A stretch of 50,552 nt of DNA from Treponema sp. (GCA_031265845.1 JAISCC010000047.1:1-50552), one strand, 5' to 3'; positions 17,428 to 26,792 are shown, counted from the first letter of the stretch. Notes: a model not told the origin generated them from the letters alone. Numbers and translations: made by a program.

Positions 17428-18137
17428 AAGCCTTGATTAAAAAAGAGTTGTACTCGGCTCTTCATTCGCCTGTTTTTTACGCGGTCGCCGTATTCTTTTT
17501 GCTTTTTGTTTCAATATGGCTGTTCTATTTGCAAAAGTACTTCGCGCTTGACAGCGCGACCTTGCGTCCGTTTTTCTCGGCGTTTCCGCTTGCGTTTATC
17601 CTTGCGGGCCCCGCGCTCACCATGAAATCGTGGGCTGAAGAGCGCAAGCTCGGCAGTGTGGAACTCCTCCTCACCTTGCCGTGTTCAGAATGGGAACTGG
17701 TTCTGGCTAAATTCCTGTCGGCTTTCATCCTGTTGGCGGGCGTTATCGTTCTCACGATTTTTGTGCCGTTGACCTTGTTCCCCCTGGGCAGCTTTGACGC
17801 TGGCGTCATGTGCGGGGAATATATCGGAGTCCTCCTCCTGGGCGCGTCCGTTATAAGCCTCGGCGTGTTGTTTTCTTCCCTGGCGAAGAATCAAGCGGGC
17901 GCGTTTTTGGGCGGCGCGGTCGCGCTTGTCGTGGTGATTCTCATCAACCAGACTACGACCTCGTTCAATCTGCCGGTATTCGTGGCGGACGCGCTCAATT
18001 TCTTTTCACTGTCCTTCCATTTTGAAACCTTTTCCAAGGGCATTATCGATTCGCGGGATGTCGCGTTCTTTGTGTTGAGTACGCTGCTGTTCCTGTTTTT
18101 GAACACCCGCGTGATTTTATACCGGAAGTGGAGTTGA
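17424..18137 (+). CDS. ABC-2 permease, GldF-like
   Basis: 237 residues with six hydrophobic segments (about 18-40, 52-75, 95-120, 135-160, 165-185, 210-230) and the ABC-2 arrangement KALIKKELYSALHSPVFY at the start. It forms the membrane channel for the GldA-like ATPase, whose stop overlaps its start. Three bases separate it from the next gene. Confidence 0.88.
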   Translation: MKALIKKELYSALHSPVFYAVAVFFLLFVSIWLFYLQKYFALDSATLRPFFSAFPLAFILAGPALTMKSWAEERKLGSVELLLTLPCSEWELVLAKFLSAFILLAGVIVLTIFVPLTLFPLGSFDAGVMCGEYIGVLLLGASVISLGVLFSSLAKNQAGAFLGGAVALVVVILINQTTTSFNLPVFVADALNFFSLSFHFETFSKGIIDSRDVAFFVLSTLLFLFLNTRVILYRKWS

Positions 18138-18140
18138 GTT

Positions 18141-19724
18141 ATGACGAAAAAACAAGTTACAACCATTACCGCGTTGTCTATCGCGGCTATCGCGCTGGGT
18201 TTTCTGGCGAGCGGACGCTTATGGTTCAGGCTCGATCTTTCCAAAAATCACGCCTATACGATTTCCGCAGTCTCAAGAAACCTTTATAAAGAGATTCCCG
18301 ATCAGGTGAGGGTCACCTATTATCTTTCGGAAAAACTTTCGGCGATGCACCCCATGCCTGCGGAAATTACCGGACTGTTGCGGGAATACGCGGCCTACGC
18401 CCACGGCAAAATACGGGTCGCGGTGAAAGACCCGGTGAAAGCGCAGATGGAGGATGTCGTTGAACAATTCGGCATTGTGCCTCAGCAAATACAGACCGTT
18501 GAAAAAGATCAGGCGAGCATAGCCACGGTGTACACCGGCATAACCATTGAATATCTTGACGAGATTGAAGTGTTGCCCTTTGTGTTCTCTTTGGATACGC
18601 TGGAATACGACCTTACAAGCCGCATCCGCGCTATGGCGCGAGGGACGGTTCGGGAGATCGGCGTCATTGTGGGGGACGGCGCGAAGCAATGGGACCAAGA
18701 CTTCACCAATCTCAACCAGTTTTTGCAACTGGCGGGCTTCCGCGTGCGGCAGCTCGTTGCGGGCGATGAAATTCCCGATGATTTGGGCGTTTTGTTCGTG
18801 TTCGGCGGGGTTGAAGAGTTGGACGAGTGGGCGTTGTACCGCATAGACCGGTATATTCAGGCGGGCGGGCGCGTTCTTTTCGCCGTTGACGGCGTGTTTG
18901 TCGATTCGCAGGGCAATCTTGAAGCGCGCCCCTTGGCAGACAATGGGCTGCTTGCAATGCTCGCCTCCTACGGCGCGACCGTTAAAGGCGAATTGACGCT
19001 GGATCGCTCCGCTTTGACCATTCAATACCAAACCGCGAGCCGCTCCGGTATGCGGCAGGTGCGCCTCACGCGATACCCCCTGTGGATAGGCGTGCTTGCC
19101 GAGAATGGCAACGCCAAACACCCGCTGACATCCCGCTTCGACGGCATAGACCTCTTCTGGGCAAGCCCCATTGAGCTTTCGCCTTCCGGTTCGGTGACTG
19201 CGGAAGCCCTGTTCACCACCACCGGCGAGGCGTGGCTTGAAACAAAGGATTTTTACGCCAACCCTGATATTCCCTACATGCTGGAAGCGGAAGCCTCGGC
19301 GACCAAAGGCAAAAAGGTGATGGGAGCGGCGCTGACCGGCGCGTTCAGCAGTTACTTTGCCGGACGAGCCAAGCCCAAACGCGAGGGCGCGACCGAAGTT
19401 TTGCCCGATATGCCCGCTTCCGCAAAGGAAGCGCGTGTCATTGTCATTGGAGACAGCGATGTGGCCTCTGCGTTTGTACAGCGGCGCGAAAATTTTGATT
19501 TTATGGCGCAAACTGCTCTGTACCTCAGCAATGACGACGACATTATCAATATCAGAAACAGGCAGCCCCAGGCGGGACGGCTTGACAAGATCACGAATGA
19601 AGCGAGACGGAGCGCGGCTATGAACACAGCGCGTATCGTCAATCTGGGGCTTGTCCCGCTTCTGGTGATCGCCATTGGTTTGTTCCTGCGCTGGCGGCGA
19701 TCAGGCAGAAATTTTTTTATATAG
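18141..19724 (+). CDS. GldG-family ABC accessory protein
   Basis: 527 residues, anchored at both ends: membrane segments at about 8-27 and 497-517. Between them is a large periplasmic domain typical of GldG/IFT52-like ABC accessory proteins, with HAYTISAVSRNLYKEIPDQVRVTYYLSEKL near the start and VIVIGDSDVAS later. It is encoded immediately behind the permease. The family role is as an auxiliary subunit of this exporter. Confidence 0.85.
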   Translation: MTKKQVTTITALSIAAIALGFLASGRLWFRLDLSKNHAYTISAVSRNLYKEIPDQVRVTYYLSEKLSAMHPMPAEITGLLREYAAYAHGKIRVAVKDPVKAQMEDVVEQFGIVPQQIQTVEKDQASIATVYTGITIEYLDEIEVLPFVFSLDTLEYDLTSRIRAMARGTVREIGVIVGDGAKQWDQDFTNLNQFLQLAGFRVRQLVAGDEIPDDLGVLFVFGGVEELDEWALYRIDRYIQAGGRVLFAVDGVFVDSQGNLEARPLADNGLLAMLASYGATVKGELTLDRSALTIQYQTASRSGMRQVRLTRYPLWIGVLAENGNAKHPLTSRFDGIDLFWASPIELSPSGSVTAEALFTTTGEAWLETKDFYANPDIPYMLEAEASATKGKKVMGAALTGAFSSYFAGRAKPKREGATEVLPDMPASAKEARVIVIGDSDVASAFVQRRENFDFMAQTALYLSNDDDIINIRNRQPQAGRLDKITNEARRSAAMNTARIVNLGLVPLLVIAIGLFLRWRRSGRNFFI

Positions 19725-19772
19725 CGAGTAATAGTGGAGGCGTTCCCAAGACGCGCAGAGCGGCCCGAACAT

Positions 19773-19826
19773 TAGTTCGCTGAACGATAGTTCGCTGAAC
19801 GCGGTTCGCGTTTTGAAACAGCCTCA
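19773..19826 (+). repeat. Short direct repeats before the DUF4340 gene
   Basis: TAGTTCGCTGAACG occurs twice in tandem, and GTTCGCTGAAC is itself a short palindrome. TTTTGAAACAGCCTCA (19811-19826) recurs with one change at 23415-23430 and partly, reversed, near 39446, suggesting a short interspersed repeat. Confidence 0.45.
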
Positions 19827-19835
19827 GTGGAGTAA

Positions 19836-20861
19836 ATGATGGTATATAAAACAAAGGCGGCTATTCTTTCCGTGATAATCGCGGTGTTGGCTGTTGTGTA
19901 TGCGGGATCGCTGGTTTTTGATCCTGATCGCGTTAGCGCCCGGGACGCCGCCTACGCTTGGCTTGAGGCGAAAAGCGTTCCGCGTGTTGACGGCGTTGAA
20001 TTGAAAAGCGCAAACGGCGCTGTTACGCTGGTACAGAAAAACGCGGCGTGGTTTGTGTCGGTTGGCGGGCAGGACTACCCTGCCAAGGAGCGGCGCATTG
20101 AGGATTTGCTTAACCTTTTGTCCAAAAAGGACTCCTATCCGGCGCGCGGCGCCGAAGCCGCGTCCCATGGGCGGCTGGGGCTGTTGGAAGACAGCGCGGC
20201 GCGTATAACGGCGCGGGGTGGCGAGGCGATCCTCCTTGACCTTCTGATTGGAAACACGGATGCGTCCGGCAATGAGGCGTACTTAAGAAAAGCCGGACAG
20301 AACGAAGTGCGTTCGGGCGCCCTCTCAATTTCAAATTACGTCTCAAGCGCAAATACCGCGTGGTACAACCTCCGCCTGTTTCCTGAAGCCGCGAACCTCA
20401 CGGTTGACGGCGTACAGCGGATGATTGTAACCCTGTCGCCTGCGGACGATGCGGAAGGCGAAGCGTCCGGCGACTGGTTTGAGGAACCGGCTGGCGTGGC
20501 TGACGCTCCGCCTGCGGCTCCAGCCGCCCCCGTTACGCTGACGTTCGCCCGCGCAAGCGGCGGCTGGACGGTCAATGGGCGGGAAGCGGACGCGCCGAAG
20601 GTTGAATCCTATGTACGCGCCGTTCTGGATGCCGAGGGCGATGATTTTGTAACTGGCGGGATCGCCACCGCCGGTTCCGCGCCGTCTTTTAACGAGGGGC
20701 GCATTGTACTGGAACTCGGAGACGGGACAAGCCGCGTCATCAGCGTTGGCGCGAAATTGGAGTCAAACAAGCGCGACGCTTCGGTTTCAGGCTCTCCCTA
20801 CGTGTATTCGCTTGCAGGCTGGGTGGTGGATCGGCTGTTCAGGGCTGAGTCGGAGTTTTAA
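19836..20861 (+). CDS. DUF4340 domain protein
   Basis: 341 residues with one N-terminal membrane anchor (7-25) and a repetitive periplasmic beta region; DUF4340 proteins routinely follow gldG. The stretches WFVSVGGQDYPAKERRIEDLLNLL and SGSPYVYSLAGWVVDRLF match the usual family layout. A Pro/Ala-rich acidic linker lies at about 205-235. It probably completes the Gld-type export apparatus as a periplasmic partner. The 112-base gap before it carries repeats, so it may have separate control. Confidence 0.82.
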   Translation: MMVYKTKAAILSVIIAVLAVVYAGSLVFDPDRVSARDAAYAWLEAKSVPRVDGVELKSANGAVTLVQKNAAWFVSVGGQDYPAKERRIEDLLNLLSKKDSYPARGAEAASHGRLGLLEDSAARITARGGEAILLDLLIGNTDASGNEAYLRKAGQNEVRSGALSISNYVSSANTAWYNLRLFPEAANLTVDGVQRMIVTLSPADDAEGEASGDWFEEPAGVADAPPAAPAAPVTLTFARASGGWTVNGREADAPKVESYVRAVLDAEGDDFVTGGIATAGSAPSFNEGRIVLELGDGTSRVISVGAKLESNKRDASVSGSPYVYSLAGWVVDRLFRAESEF

Positions 20862-21008
20862 ATTGTGTCATGCGTTGCGCCGCAAGGAGAAGCGGCTGAA
20901 AGGCGGCGGCGCCACACAGCGGCGTTGACTTGCGTCGTCCTTCAAGGAAGAAATGACTTGCAGGGCGGCGCTTTGTATCATAGTGAAGCTAAAACCACAA
21001 ACAGGACT

Positions 21009-21020
21009 GTTATGCGCAAT
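21009..21020 (+). mobile_element. attC R' remnant upstream of the CsgG/DUF1566 gene
   Basis: CAAACAG (20998-21004), spacer GACT and GTTATGCGCAAT (21009-21020) look like an L'-R' half site. The 12 bases are identical to those in site D (reverse strand, 37221-37210). No left arm is evident upstream. The rest of 20862-21144 has no gene. Confidence 0.4.
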
Positions 21021-21144
21021 TTGTCCTAAACTGGTTGGGAATAATATATTAAGGTGCGAGTTGCCTTACGGCGCAGTAGACATGGGTTTTTTGTGAATAA
21101 TAAGATTTTTAATTGTTTTTTACAATAGCAAGGGGGTGAATCAA

Positions 21145-22044
21145 ATGAAAAACAAAATGTTTTTTCCCGTTCTCTTTACCACAATCTTTTTATTGGCTGG
21201 TGGCGAACTGTTCGCGCAAAATGTGTCTCTGGATCAAGCCGTACAGTCTTCCGCGCAAGCAATTGAAACGCGGCTTCCAAAAGGAGCAAAAACGGCAATT
21301 TTAACATTTACTTCTGGATCGCAGGCTTTTTCGGATTACATAATTGACGAGCTTGCAACTGCCCTTTCCGCAAGCAGGAACATACAGGTTATTGACCGGC
21401 AGCATACCGACACTATTCGCAAAGAATTCAATATCCAGTTTTCCGGCGATGTTAGCGATGATGAAGTAAAAAGGATCGGGCACCAGCTTGGCGCGCAATA
21501 TGTTGTTACCGGATCATTGGTAGACATAGGCAACGCCTACCGTTTCAGAGTGGCGGCTATCAATATTGAAACCGCAGTCCATGAAGGATCTTCTTCGCTG
21601 AATATAAATATCAGTGATCCTCAAGTTGTTTTTCTTTTGACAGGACAGCGGCCAGCACAAATAGAAAATACCGTCACTTATAAAATAGGTGATAGCGGTC
21701 CAGGTGGTGGAATTATCTTTTTTGCCGAAGGTAGTGTTTTTATGGAGTGTAGCATGGATATTGGCTCTTACAACTGGAATGACGCTATAAGGGCAGCGAG
21801 AAATCACAGAGGAGGTGGTTTTAGTGATTGGCGGCTACCAACCAGAGGGGAGTTGGATTTAATATATCGAAACCTCTTTCAAAAAAGAATTGGCGGGTTA
21901 ACTGGCGCTTACTGGACTTCGGCTGAGAGTGGAAAAGATAAAGCGTATGGTAGGTTTATGGGAAACGACGAAGTTGGAGCGCGTTTAAAGACTAGATCAC
22001 TTGCTGTTCGCGCCATACGGACTTTTAATACTTCAACACTTTAA
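21145..22044 (+). CDS. Secreted CsgG/LpoB-like protein with DUF1566 domain
   Basis: Start chosen at ATG 21145 after AAGGGGG; the GTG at 21136 lies inside the ribosome site. A signal peptide of about 25 residues ends in ELFA. Residues 25-165 have a CsgG-like core: KTAILTFTSGSQAFSDYIIDE, IQVIDRQHTDTIRKE and GAQYVVTGSLVDIGNAYRF. After a linker with KIGDSGPGGGIIFF, residues 195-295 are a DUF1566/Lcl-type lectin-like domain (FSDWRLPTRGELDLIYRNL, YWTSAES, AVRAIR). This pairing is common in treponemes; ligands are unknown. The gene is flanked by attC-like sequences and is lower in GC than its neighbours, which suggests a mobile cassette. Confidence 0.85.
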   Translation: MKNKMFFPVLFTTIFLLAGGELFAQNVSLDQAVQSSAQAIETRLPKGAKTAILTFTSGSQAFSDYIIDELATALSASRNIQVIDRQHTDTIRKEFNIQFSGDVSDDEVKRIGHQLGAQYVVTGSLVDIGNAYRFRVAAINIETAVHEGSSSLNINISDPQVVFLLTGQRPAQIENTVTYKIGDSGPGGGIIFFAEGSVFMECSMDIGSYNWNDAIRAARNHRGGGFSDWRLPTRGELDLIYRNLFQKRIGGLTGAYWTSAESGKDKAYGRFMGNDEVGARLKTRSLAVRAIRTFNTSTL

Positions 22045-22134
22045 CAGTTTATTTATGAATATTTAGTAACCCAAAAAGTGCCAGTCACTATTTTTGGATA
22101 ATAAATGTATAATAATGGTGTACGGACAAACGGC

Positions 22135-22331
22135 GCCTGACAGGTCTGTATATGCTTCGCCGCCTTCGGCGGCTCCAGAGTTCAGTCCGGCTAGGTCAGT
22201 CGCTACGCTCCTTCCCACGCCCTACTCCACCCACATTTTTGCAAGGCATGGACTTTTGCTCCGCAACGCTCTTGTTTGGGCTGGCAAAACGTCATTGACC
22301 CGAAAGGTCGCAAACAGCCGCAACGATAAAT
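22135..22331 (+). mobile_element. attC-like recombination site B
   Basis: R'' GCCTGAC (22135-22141), spacer AGGT, L'' CTGTATATGC, a long GC-rich middle with several hairpins (GCCGCCTTCGGCGGC at 22159-22173), L' GCAAACAG (22310-22317) and spacer CCGCAAC. The R' place holds GATAAAT, which no longer pairs with R''. CTAGGTCAGTCGCT (22191-22204) is identical to part of site E. The arrangement closes a cassette containing the CsgG/DUF1566 gene. Confidence 0.5.
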
Positions 22332-22689
22332 TCTTATACCCTCTTTCTTAAAAACACTCCAAAGCCGCAGACTCTTCGTGCGAGATGCGATTCGCCGGCT
22401 TTTATCGCGCCTTTGTCAAGAGTCGCGTCATCCCTTTTTGTTCCGTATCGCCCATTGCCATTCTTATCGGCGATTTTTGGAGATTTTATGCGCGAAGCGC
22501 AACAAACTGCTAGTCCAAACGGTCTAATTGGTATACAATGAGGATTGTAGAGACAAAAGTATGAATGTTGCGCGGAAATGCCCCGCTGGTCATGCGTTTT
22601 TGAAGGAGGCGCTCTGAAAGGACGCCCTTTAGGACGGGGCATTATATCAGACGTTGCGGATAAAAACACGGTGTCAGGGAGGATTGATC
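22332..22689 (+). other. Gene-free interval before the XRE-cupin gene
   Basis: No convincing long gene lies here. There is a TATACAAT that could be a -10 element at about 22533, a possible 18-codon reading frame at 22561-22617 with no clear ribosome site, and a short GCCCCG/CGGGGC pairing on either side of it (near 22580 and 22634), which might form a leader hairpin. Confidence 0.4.
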
Positions 22690-23244
22690 ATGACTGATGA
22701 AATTAGCGACATTATTGCGCGGATAAAGCTGTTGCGTGAAATTGAAGAGATTTCTGCGGAAGCGCTCGCCCAAGAGCTTGGCTTTGATGTTGAACGATAC
22801 AAGATGTGGGAAGCCGGACAGGAAGAATTCCCCATAGGCGCCCTTGTGGAGATTGCGGCGCGGTTCACGGTCGACCTTACGGAGCTTGTTACGGGGAAGG
22901 CGTCCAATCTGCGCACCTTTTGTCTGACGCGCGCGAATAAGGCGCCTGAAGTGAGCCGCCGCCCCATGTACACCTACTGGAATTTGGCGTACAATTTTCA
23001 CCGGAAAAAAGCCGAGCCGTTCCTTGTTGAAGCCAGCGCGGACGCCGCGAACAAGCCCATAAGCCTTAACACCCATCCCGGGCAGGAATTTGACTATGTG
23101 CTTGAAGGGCGGCTTCTTATTTCAGTTGGCGGACATGAAATGGAGCTTGGCCCGGGCGACAGCGTGTACTATGATTCCCAGGAGCCTCACGGTATGAAAG
23201 CCATTGACGATAAACCCGCGAGATTCTTGGCGTTTGTGTTTTGA
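22690..23244 (+). CDS. XRE-type regulator with cupin domain
   Basis: 184 residues. Residues 5-65 are a helix-turn-helix of the Xre/Cro class (EISAEALAQELGFDVERYKMWEAGQEEFP). Residues 105-184 are a small cupin with HPGQEFDYVLEGRL and PGDSVYYDSQEPHGM, able to bind a metal or small ligand. GGGAGG precedes the start. Such regulators often control the gene beside them; here a CoA ligase follows after 264 bases, and the same pairing (XRE-cupin plus AMP-forming ligase) occurs widely, so control of that enzyme is likely. Confidence 0.88.
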   Translation: MTDEISDIIARIKLLREIEEISAEALAQELGFDVERYKMWEAGQEEFPIGALVEIAARFTVDLTELVTGKASNLRTFCLTRANKAPEVSRRPMYTYWNLAYNFHRKKAEPFLVEASADAANKPISLNTHPGQEFDYVLEGRLLISVGGHEMELGPGDSVYYDSQEPHGMKAIDDKPARFLAFVF

Positions 23245-23385
23245 CCACAATCTGAATGGAGCGCGGATTGTAATTGCCGGCGGTTCTTGTCATAAAGAAC
23301 ATTGCGTCAATGGATTTTTCCATTAATTAGGGCGAGTCTTGAAAACTTTTATAAAAAAAATTGAGCTTGTTCCGAGGGGTAAGAA

Positions 23386-23426
23386 GCTGTTCCAAAAAAT
23401 TGTCGCTCTGCGTGTTTTGGAACAGC
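23386..23426 (+). promoter_or_regulatory. Inverted repeat between the regulator and the CoA ligase
   Basis: GCTGTTCCAAAA (23386-23397) and TTTTGGAACAGC (23415-23426) are perfectly complementary. A second copy of one arm (TTGAGCTTGTTCC, about 23370) could pair with the same 3' arm, allowing alternative folds. This could be a terminator, attenuator or REP-like repeat. Confidence 0.45.
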
Positions 23427-23508
23427 CTCAATTGAAAAAATAGGTTTTCGTTCGCCCGCAAACAATTTTTTTATAGGTTTGGGATAACCTCTATAGCAAG
23501 GAGATTTT

Positions 23509-25218
23509 ATGCCGATATTGGACAAATTTGTCAAGAAACAGAATTTTGCCTCGTATGAAGATTTTTATGAAAATTTCACTGTGGAAACTCCTGAAAACTT
23601 CAATTTCGCGTTTGACGTGATGGATGCGTTGGCGCGGGAAAAACCCGATGAGATGGCGCTGGTGTGGTGCGACGAGCGGGGAGCGGAAGCCTCGTTTACG
23701 TATTCTGAACTCATGGCGCTTTCCAATCAGGCGGCCAATGCGCTCTGTCGCATGGGCGTCAAGAAAGGCGATCCGGTCATGTTGATTCTGAAACGCAGGT
23801 GGGAGTATTGGATAGTTCTGCTTGCCCTGCACAAAATCGGCGCGATTGCCATTCCGGCGACCCATTTGCTCACTGTCAAGGACATTGTGTACCGGTGCAA
23901 GGCGGCCGATGTCGTTGGCATTGTCTGCGTTGATGAAGCCATCATGCAGCGAGTTGAAGAAGCCGAAGCGAAGCTCCTTTCCGGAGGAAACGCCGGACTG
24001 CGCTTTAAGGCTTTTGTTCGTAGCGTTCACCACACTACAGACGCGCCTGCGGCGCCGATTCCGGCGGCGCAGGTTTCGTGGATCGATTTCAAGGCTTTGT
24101 TTCAGAAGGAGTCTTCCACATTTGAACGCTCCGCCAACGCTGGCGGAGCCAACGAAGATGTGATGCTCCTCTACTTCACCTCTGGCACGACTGGCATGCC
24201 CAAGATGGTAAGCCACAACTTCGCGTATCCGCTGGGACATATCATCACCGCGAAGTACTGGCAGCAGGTGGAGGATGGCGGGCTCCACCTCACAGTCGCC
24301 GACACGGGATGGGCGAAAGCCGCGTGGGGCAAGATTTACGGGCAGTGGCTGTGCGGTTCGGCTGTATTTGTCTATGATTACGACCGGTTCGCGCCGCCTG
24401 CCATGCTTGAAGTCATCACCCGGCACAAGGTGACGAGTTTCTGCGCCCCGCCAACGGTGTACCGTTTTTTCATAAAAGAAAATCTGGCTTTGTACGATTT
24501 CTCCCATCTCAAGCGTTGCTCCGTTGCTGGCGAGCCGTTGAATCCGGAGATCTACGAGCAATGGAAGGCTGGAACCGGTCTCCAACTCCGCGAGGCCTAT
24601 GGGCAGACCGAATTGACCGTCGCGCTCTGCTCCTTTCCGTGGTTTGCGCCGAAGCCCGGGTCAATGGGCAAGCCTTCCCCGGGATACGACATCGATCTGG
24701 TGAGAGATGACGGCGCTTCCTGCGACATGGGCGAGGAAGGTCAGGTTGTTATACGCACCGGAAAGAAAAAGCCCATGGGCATGTTTGGCGGCTATTACCG
24801 CGACAAAGAGCTTACCGATAGCGTGTGGCGTGACGGCGTGTATTGCACCGGCGATATGGCGTGGCAGGATGAGGACGGCTACTTCTGGTTTGTCGGACGC
24901 GCCGACGACTTGATCAAAAGTTCCGGCTACCGTATCGGACCATTTGAGGTGGAAAGCGCTCTTATGGAGCATCCGGCGGTGCTTGAATGCGCGGTCACCG
25001 GCATTCCCGATCCGGATCGCGGCGCCGTGGTAAAAGCGACCATTATCCTTACCAAGGGCTATGATGCTTCAAATGCGCTCAAACTGGAATTGCAGGAGCA
25101 TGTGAAGAAGATCACGGCGCCGTATAAGTATCCGCGCGTCATTGAGTTTGTCGCGGAACTGCCAAAAACCATCAGCGGCAAAATACGGCGCGTGCAGATT
25201 AGGGAAGAGGAGAAATAG
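23509..25218 (+). CDS. AMP-forming acyl-CoA synthetase (medium-chain/acetyl type)
   Basis: 569 residues of the ANL superfamily, nearest to the medium-chain acyl-CoA synthetases. Motifs: LLYFTSGTTGMPKMVSHN (P-loop), REAYGQTE, YCTGDMAWQDEDGYFWFVGRADDLIKSSGYRIGP and a catalytic Lys in PKTISGKIRR near the C-terminus. It activates a carboxylic acid with ATP to acyl-AMP and then to acyl-CoA. The substrate cannot be read from the sequence. AAGGAG lies ahead of ATG 23509. The conserved lysine is the usual target of Sir2 deacylases. Confidence 0.92.
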   Translation: MPILDKFVKKQNFASYEDFYENFTVETPENFNFAFDVMDALAREKPDEMALVWCDERGAEASFTYSELMALSNQAANALCRMGVKKGDPVMLILKRRWEYWIVLLALHKIGAIAIPATHLLTVKDIVYRCKAADVVGIVCVDEAIMQRVEEAEAKLLSGGNAGLRFKAFVRSVHHTTDAPAAPIPAAQVSWIDFKALFQKESSTFERSANAGGANEDVMLLYFTSGTTGMPKMVSHNFAYPLGHIITAKYWQQVEDGGLHLTVADTGWAKAAWGKIYGQWLCGSAVFVYDYDRFAPPAMLEVITRHKVTSFCAPPTVYRFFIKENLALYDFSHLKRCSVAGEPLNPEIYEQWKAGTGLQLREAYGQTELTVALCSFPWFAPKPGSMGKPSPGYDIDLVRDDGASCDMGEEGQVVIRTGKKKPMGMFGGYYRDKELTDSVWRDGVYCTGDMAWQDEDGYFWFVGRADDLIKSSGYRIGPFEVESALMEHPAVLECAVTGIPDPDRGAVVKATIILTKGYDASNALKLELQEHVKKITAPYKYPRVIEFVAELPKTISGKIRRVQIREEEK

Positions 25219-25226
25219 GAGATGAC

Positions 25227-26531
25227 ATGCGGGCGGTAGACATTATTGCGCATAAAAGAGACGGCGGCATCCTGTCCCGTGAGGAAATCGCCCATCTCAT
25301 CAACGGATATGTGGCGGATGAAATTCCGGATTATCAGATGTCGGCGTGGGCGATGGCTGTGTTCTTTGAGGGTATGAACGCGGAAGAAACCGCCGCCCTC
25401 ACCGAAGTGATGTTGCGTTCTGGCGCGACGATGGATCTGTCCGGCATACAGGGACCTTTTGTAGACAAGCATTCGACAGGCGGAGTGGGGGACAAAACGA
25501 GCCTCATTATCGCACCCATTGTCGCAAGCCTCGGCATTAAAGACCCAATGATGTCTGGACGCGCCCTGGGGCATACGGGCGGTACGCTCGACAAACTTGA
25601 CGCCATACCGGGGTATAGAACGAATCTGTCCGCGCAGGAATTCCGGCGGATTCTTGCGAAAGACGGTTTTGCCATGACCGGACAGACACAGGATGTCGCG
25701 TCGGCGGACAGGTTGCTGTACGCGCTCCGCGATGTTACCGCCACTGTGGAATCCATTCCGCTTATCACCGCAAGCATACTCTCCAAGAAGGCGGCGGAAG
25801 GCGCGGAAGCCCTTGTCATGGATGTAAAATACGGCTCCGGCGCGTTTATGAAGCGAAAAAACGATGCGGAAGCGCTTGCCCGCTCTCTTGCGCGTACCGG
25901 CGCTCTCATGGGCAAGCGCGTTGCGGCCCTGCTCACCGATATGGACGAGCCTCTTGGAAACATGGTGGGCAACTTCCTTGAGGTTGAGGAAAGCTTTGTC
26001 TGTCTTGAAGGCGGGGGTCCCGATGACCTTATGGAAGTGAGTCTTGAACTGGCCGCTCGCATGGCGGCGCTGGGCGGAAAGGCGGAAACAGCCGATGAAG
26101 GGCGCGCGCTCTGCGAAAAAGCCCTTGCCGGCGGCAAACCCCGGCAACTTTTTTTGGACAATATTGAAAGCCAGGGCGGCGACGCGAAAAAATTCCTTTC
26201 CATGATTGGGAATTGCCGTTCAGAATACAGCGCCGAAATCCGCGCCGCGCGGAATGGTTTCATTGCCCGCATAGACGCCTTGAAAACCGGACGCGCGGGC
26301 GTACAACTCGGGGTTGGGCGCAACCGCACCGAAGACGCGGTGAGTCCTGTGGCCGGCGTACATTTTCACAAAAAGAGCGGCGATTTGGTCAAGGCGGGCG
26401 ACCTTGTTATGACGGTTTACGCAAAAGACGAGTCCGCGCTTGGCGCCGCTCTGCCCCGGCTTGAGGAAGCCGTTGAATATGGGGATGAGGCGCCGGACGC
26501 GCGGCAGTTGATATGGAAAGAAGTGGCGTGA
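25227..26531 (+). CDS. pdp: Pyrimidine-nucleoside phosphorylase
   Basis: 434 residues of the thymidine/pyrimidine nucleoside phosphorylase family. The phosphate site KHSTGGVGDKTSLI, MSGRALGHTGGTLDKL and VMDVKYGSGAFM are intact, followed by the C-terminal alpha/beta domain with FHKKSGDLVKAGDLV. It converts uridine or thymidine and phosphate to base and (deoxy)ribose-1-phosphate. The sequence begins MRAVDIIAHKRDGGILS, typical of PyNP. It starts eight bases after the CoA ligase, so both share a message. Confidence 0.92.
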   Translation: MRAVDIIAHKRDGGILSREEIAHLINGYVADEIPDYQMSAWAMAVFFEGMNAEETAALTEVMLRSGATMDLSGIQGPFVDKHSTGGVGDKTSLIIAPIVASLGIKDPMMSGRALGHTGGTLDKLDAIPGYRTNLSAQEFRRILAKDGFAMTGQTQDVASADRLLYALRDVTATVESIPLITASILSKKAAEGAEALVMDVKYGSGAFMKRKNDAEALARSLARTGALMGKRVAALLTDMDEPLGNMVGNFLEVEESFVCLEGGGPDDLMEVSLELAARMAALGGKAETADEGRALCEKALAGGKPRQLFLDNIESQGGDAKKFLSMIGNCRSEYSAEIRAARNGFIARIDALKTGRAGVQLGVGRNRTEDAVSPVAGVHFHKKSGDLVKAGDLVMTVYAKDESALGAALPRLEEAVEYGDEAPDARQLIWKEVA

Positions 26532-26601
26532 CAACGTGAGATCGCCGGAACTCCGGTTGTTGAATTGCCGCCCCAGAGATCACCGAGTGGCTAGGTCATT
26601 C

Positions 26602-26634
26602 CGCGCCTCTCCTCGTAGAGGAACGGCGCGTTTT
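26602..26634 (+). terminator. Rho-independent-like terminator after the phosphorylase gene
   Basis: CGCG-CCTCT, loop CCTCGT, AGAGG-aacgg-CGCG is followed by TTTT (26631-26634). An outer GTCATTCC/GGAATGAC pair (26595-26602 and 26658-26665) encloses it. CTAGGTC at 26591 resembles the core of the attC-like elements, but box structure is missing. The rest of 26532-26763 is empty. Confidence 0.5.
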
Positions 26635-26763
26635 GCCGGACTTGGTCGCGTTCCTGTGGAATGACGCCAGGCATTGCCTCCAATTGCTTCAAGACGGCGA
26701 AAGCCGCCAAATTCTCTTTTTTCAAAATTCCTCAAAATTTAACGTTAAATTATGAAAAAAGGC

Positions 26764-26792
26764 TTGACAAATTACTCTATATGCGCTAAATT
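26764..26792 (+). promoter_or_regulatory. Promoter of the peroxidase operon
   Basis: TTGACA (26764-26769), 17 bases and TAAATT (26787-26792). The surrounding AT-rich stretch, with AAATTTAACGTTAAATT-like symmetry at about 26735-26752, is a plausible operator for the MarR/OhrR-type regulator at the operon end. Confidence 0.6.

Noticed and set aside
18273..19511. Leftward 412-residue frame opposite the GldG gene
   Set aside because: Antisense shadow; His/Arg-rich composition and no ribosome site.
26591..26665. CTAGGTC-containing inverted repeat after the phosphorylase gene as another attC site
   Set aside because: It lacks the R and L boxes and fits better as a terminator hairpin.
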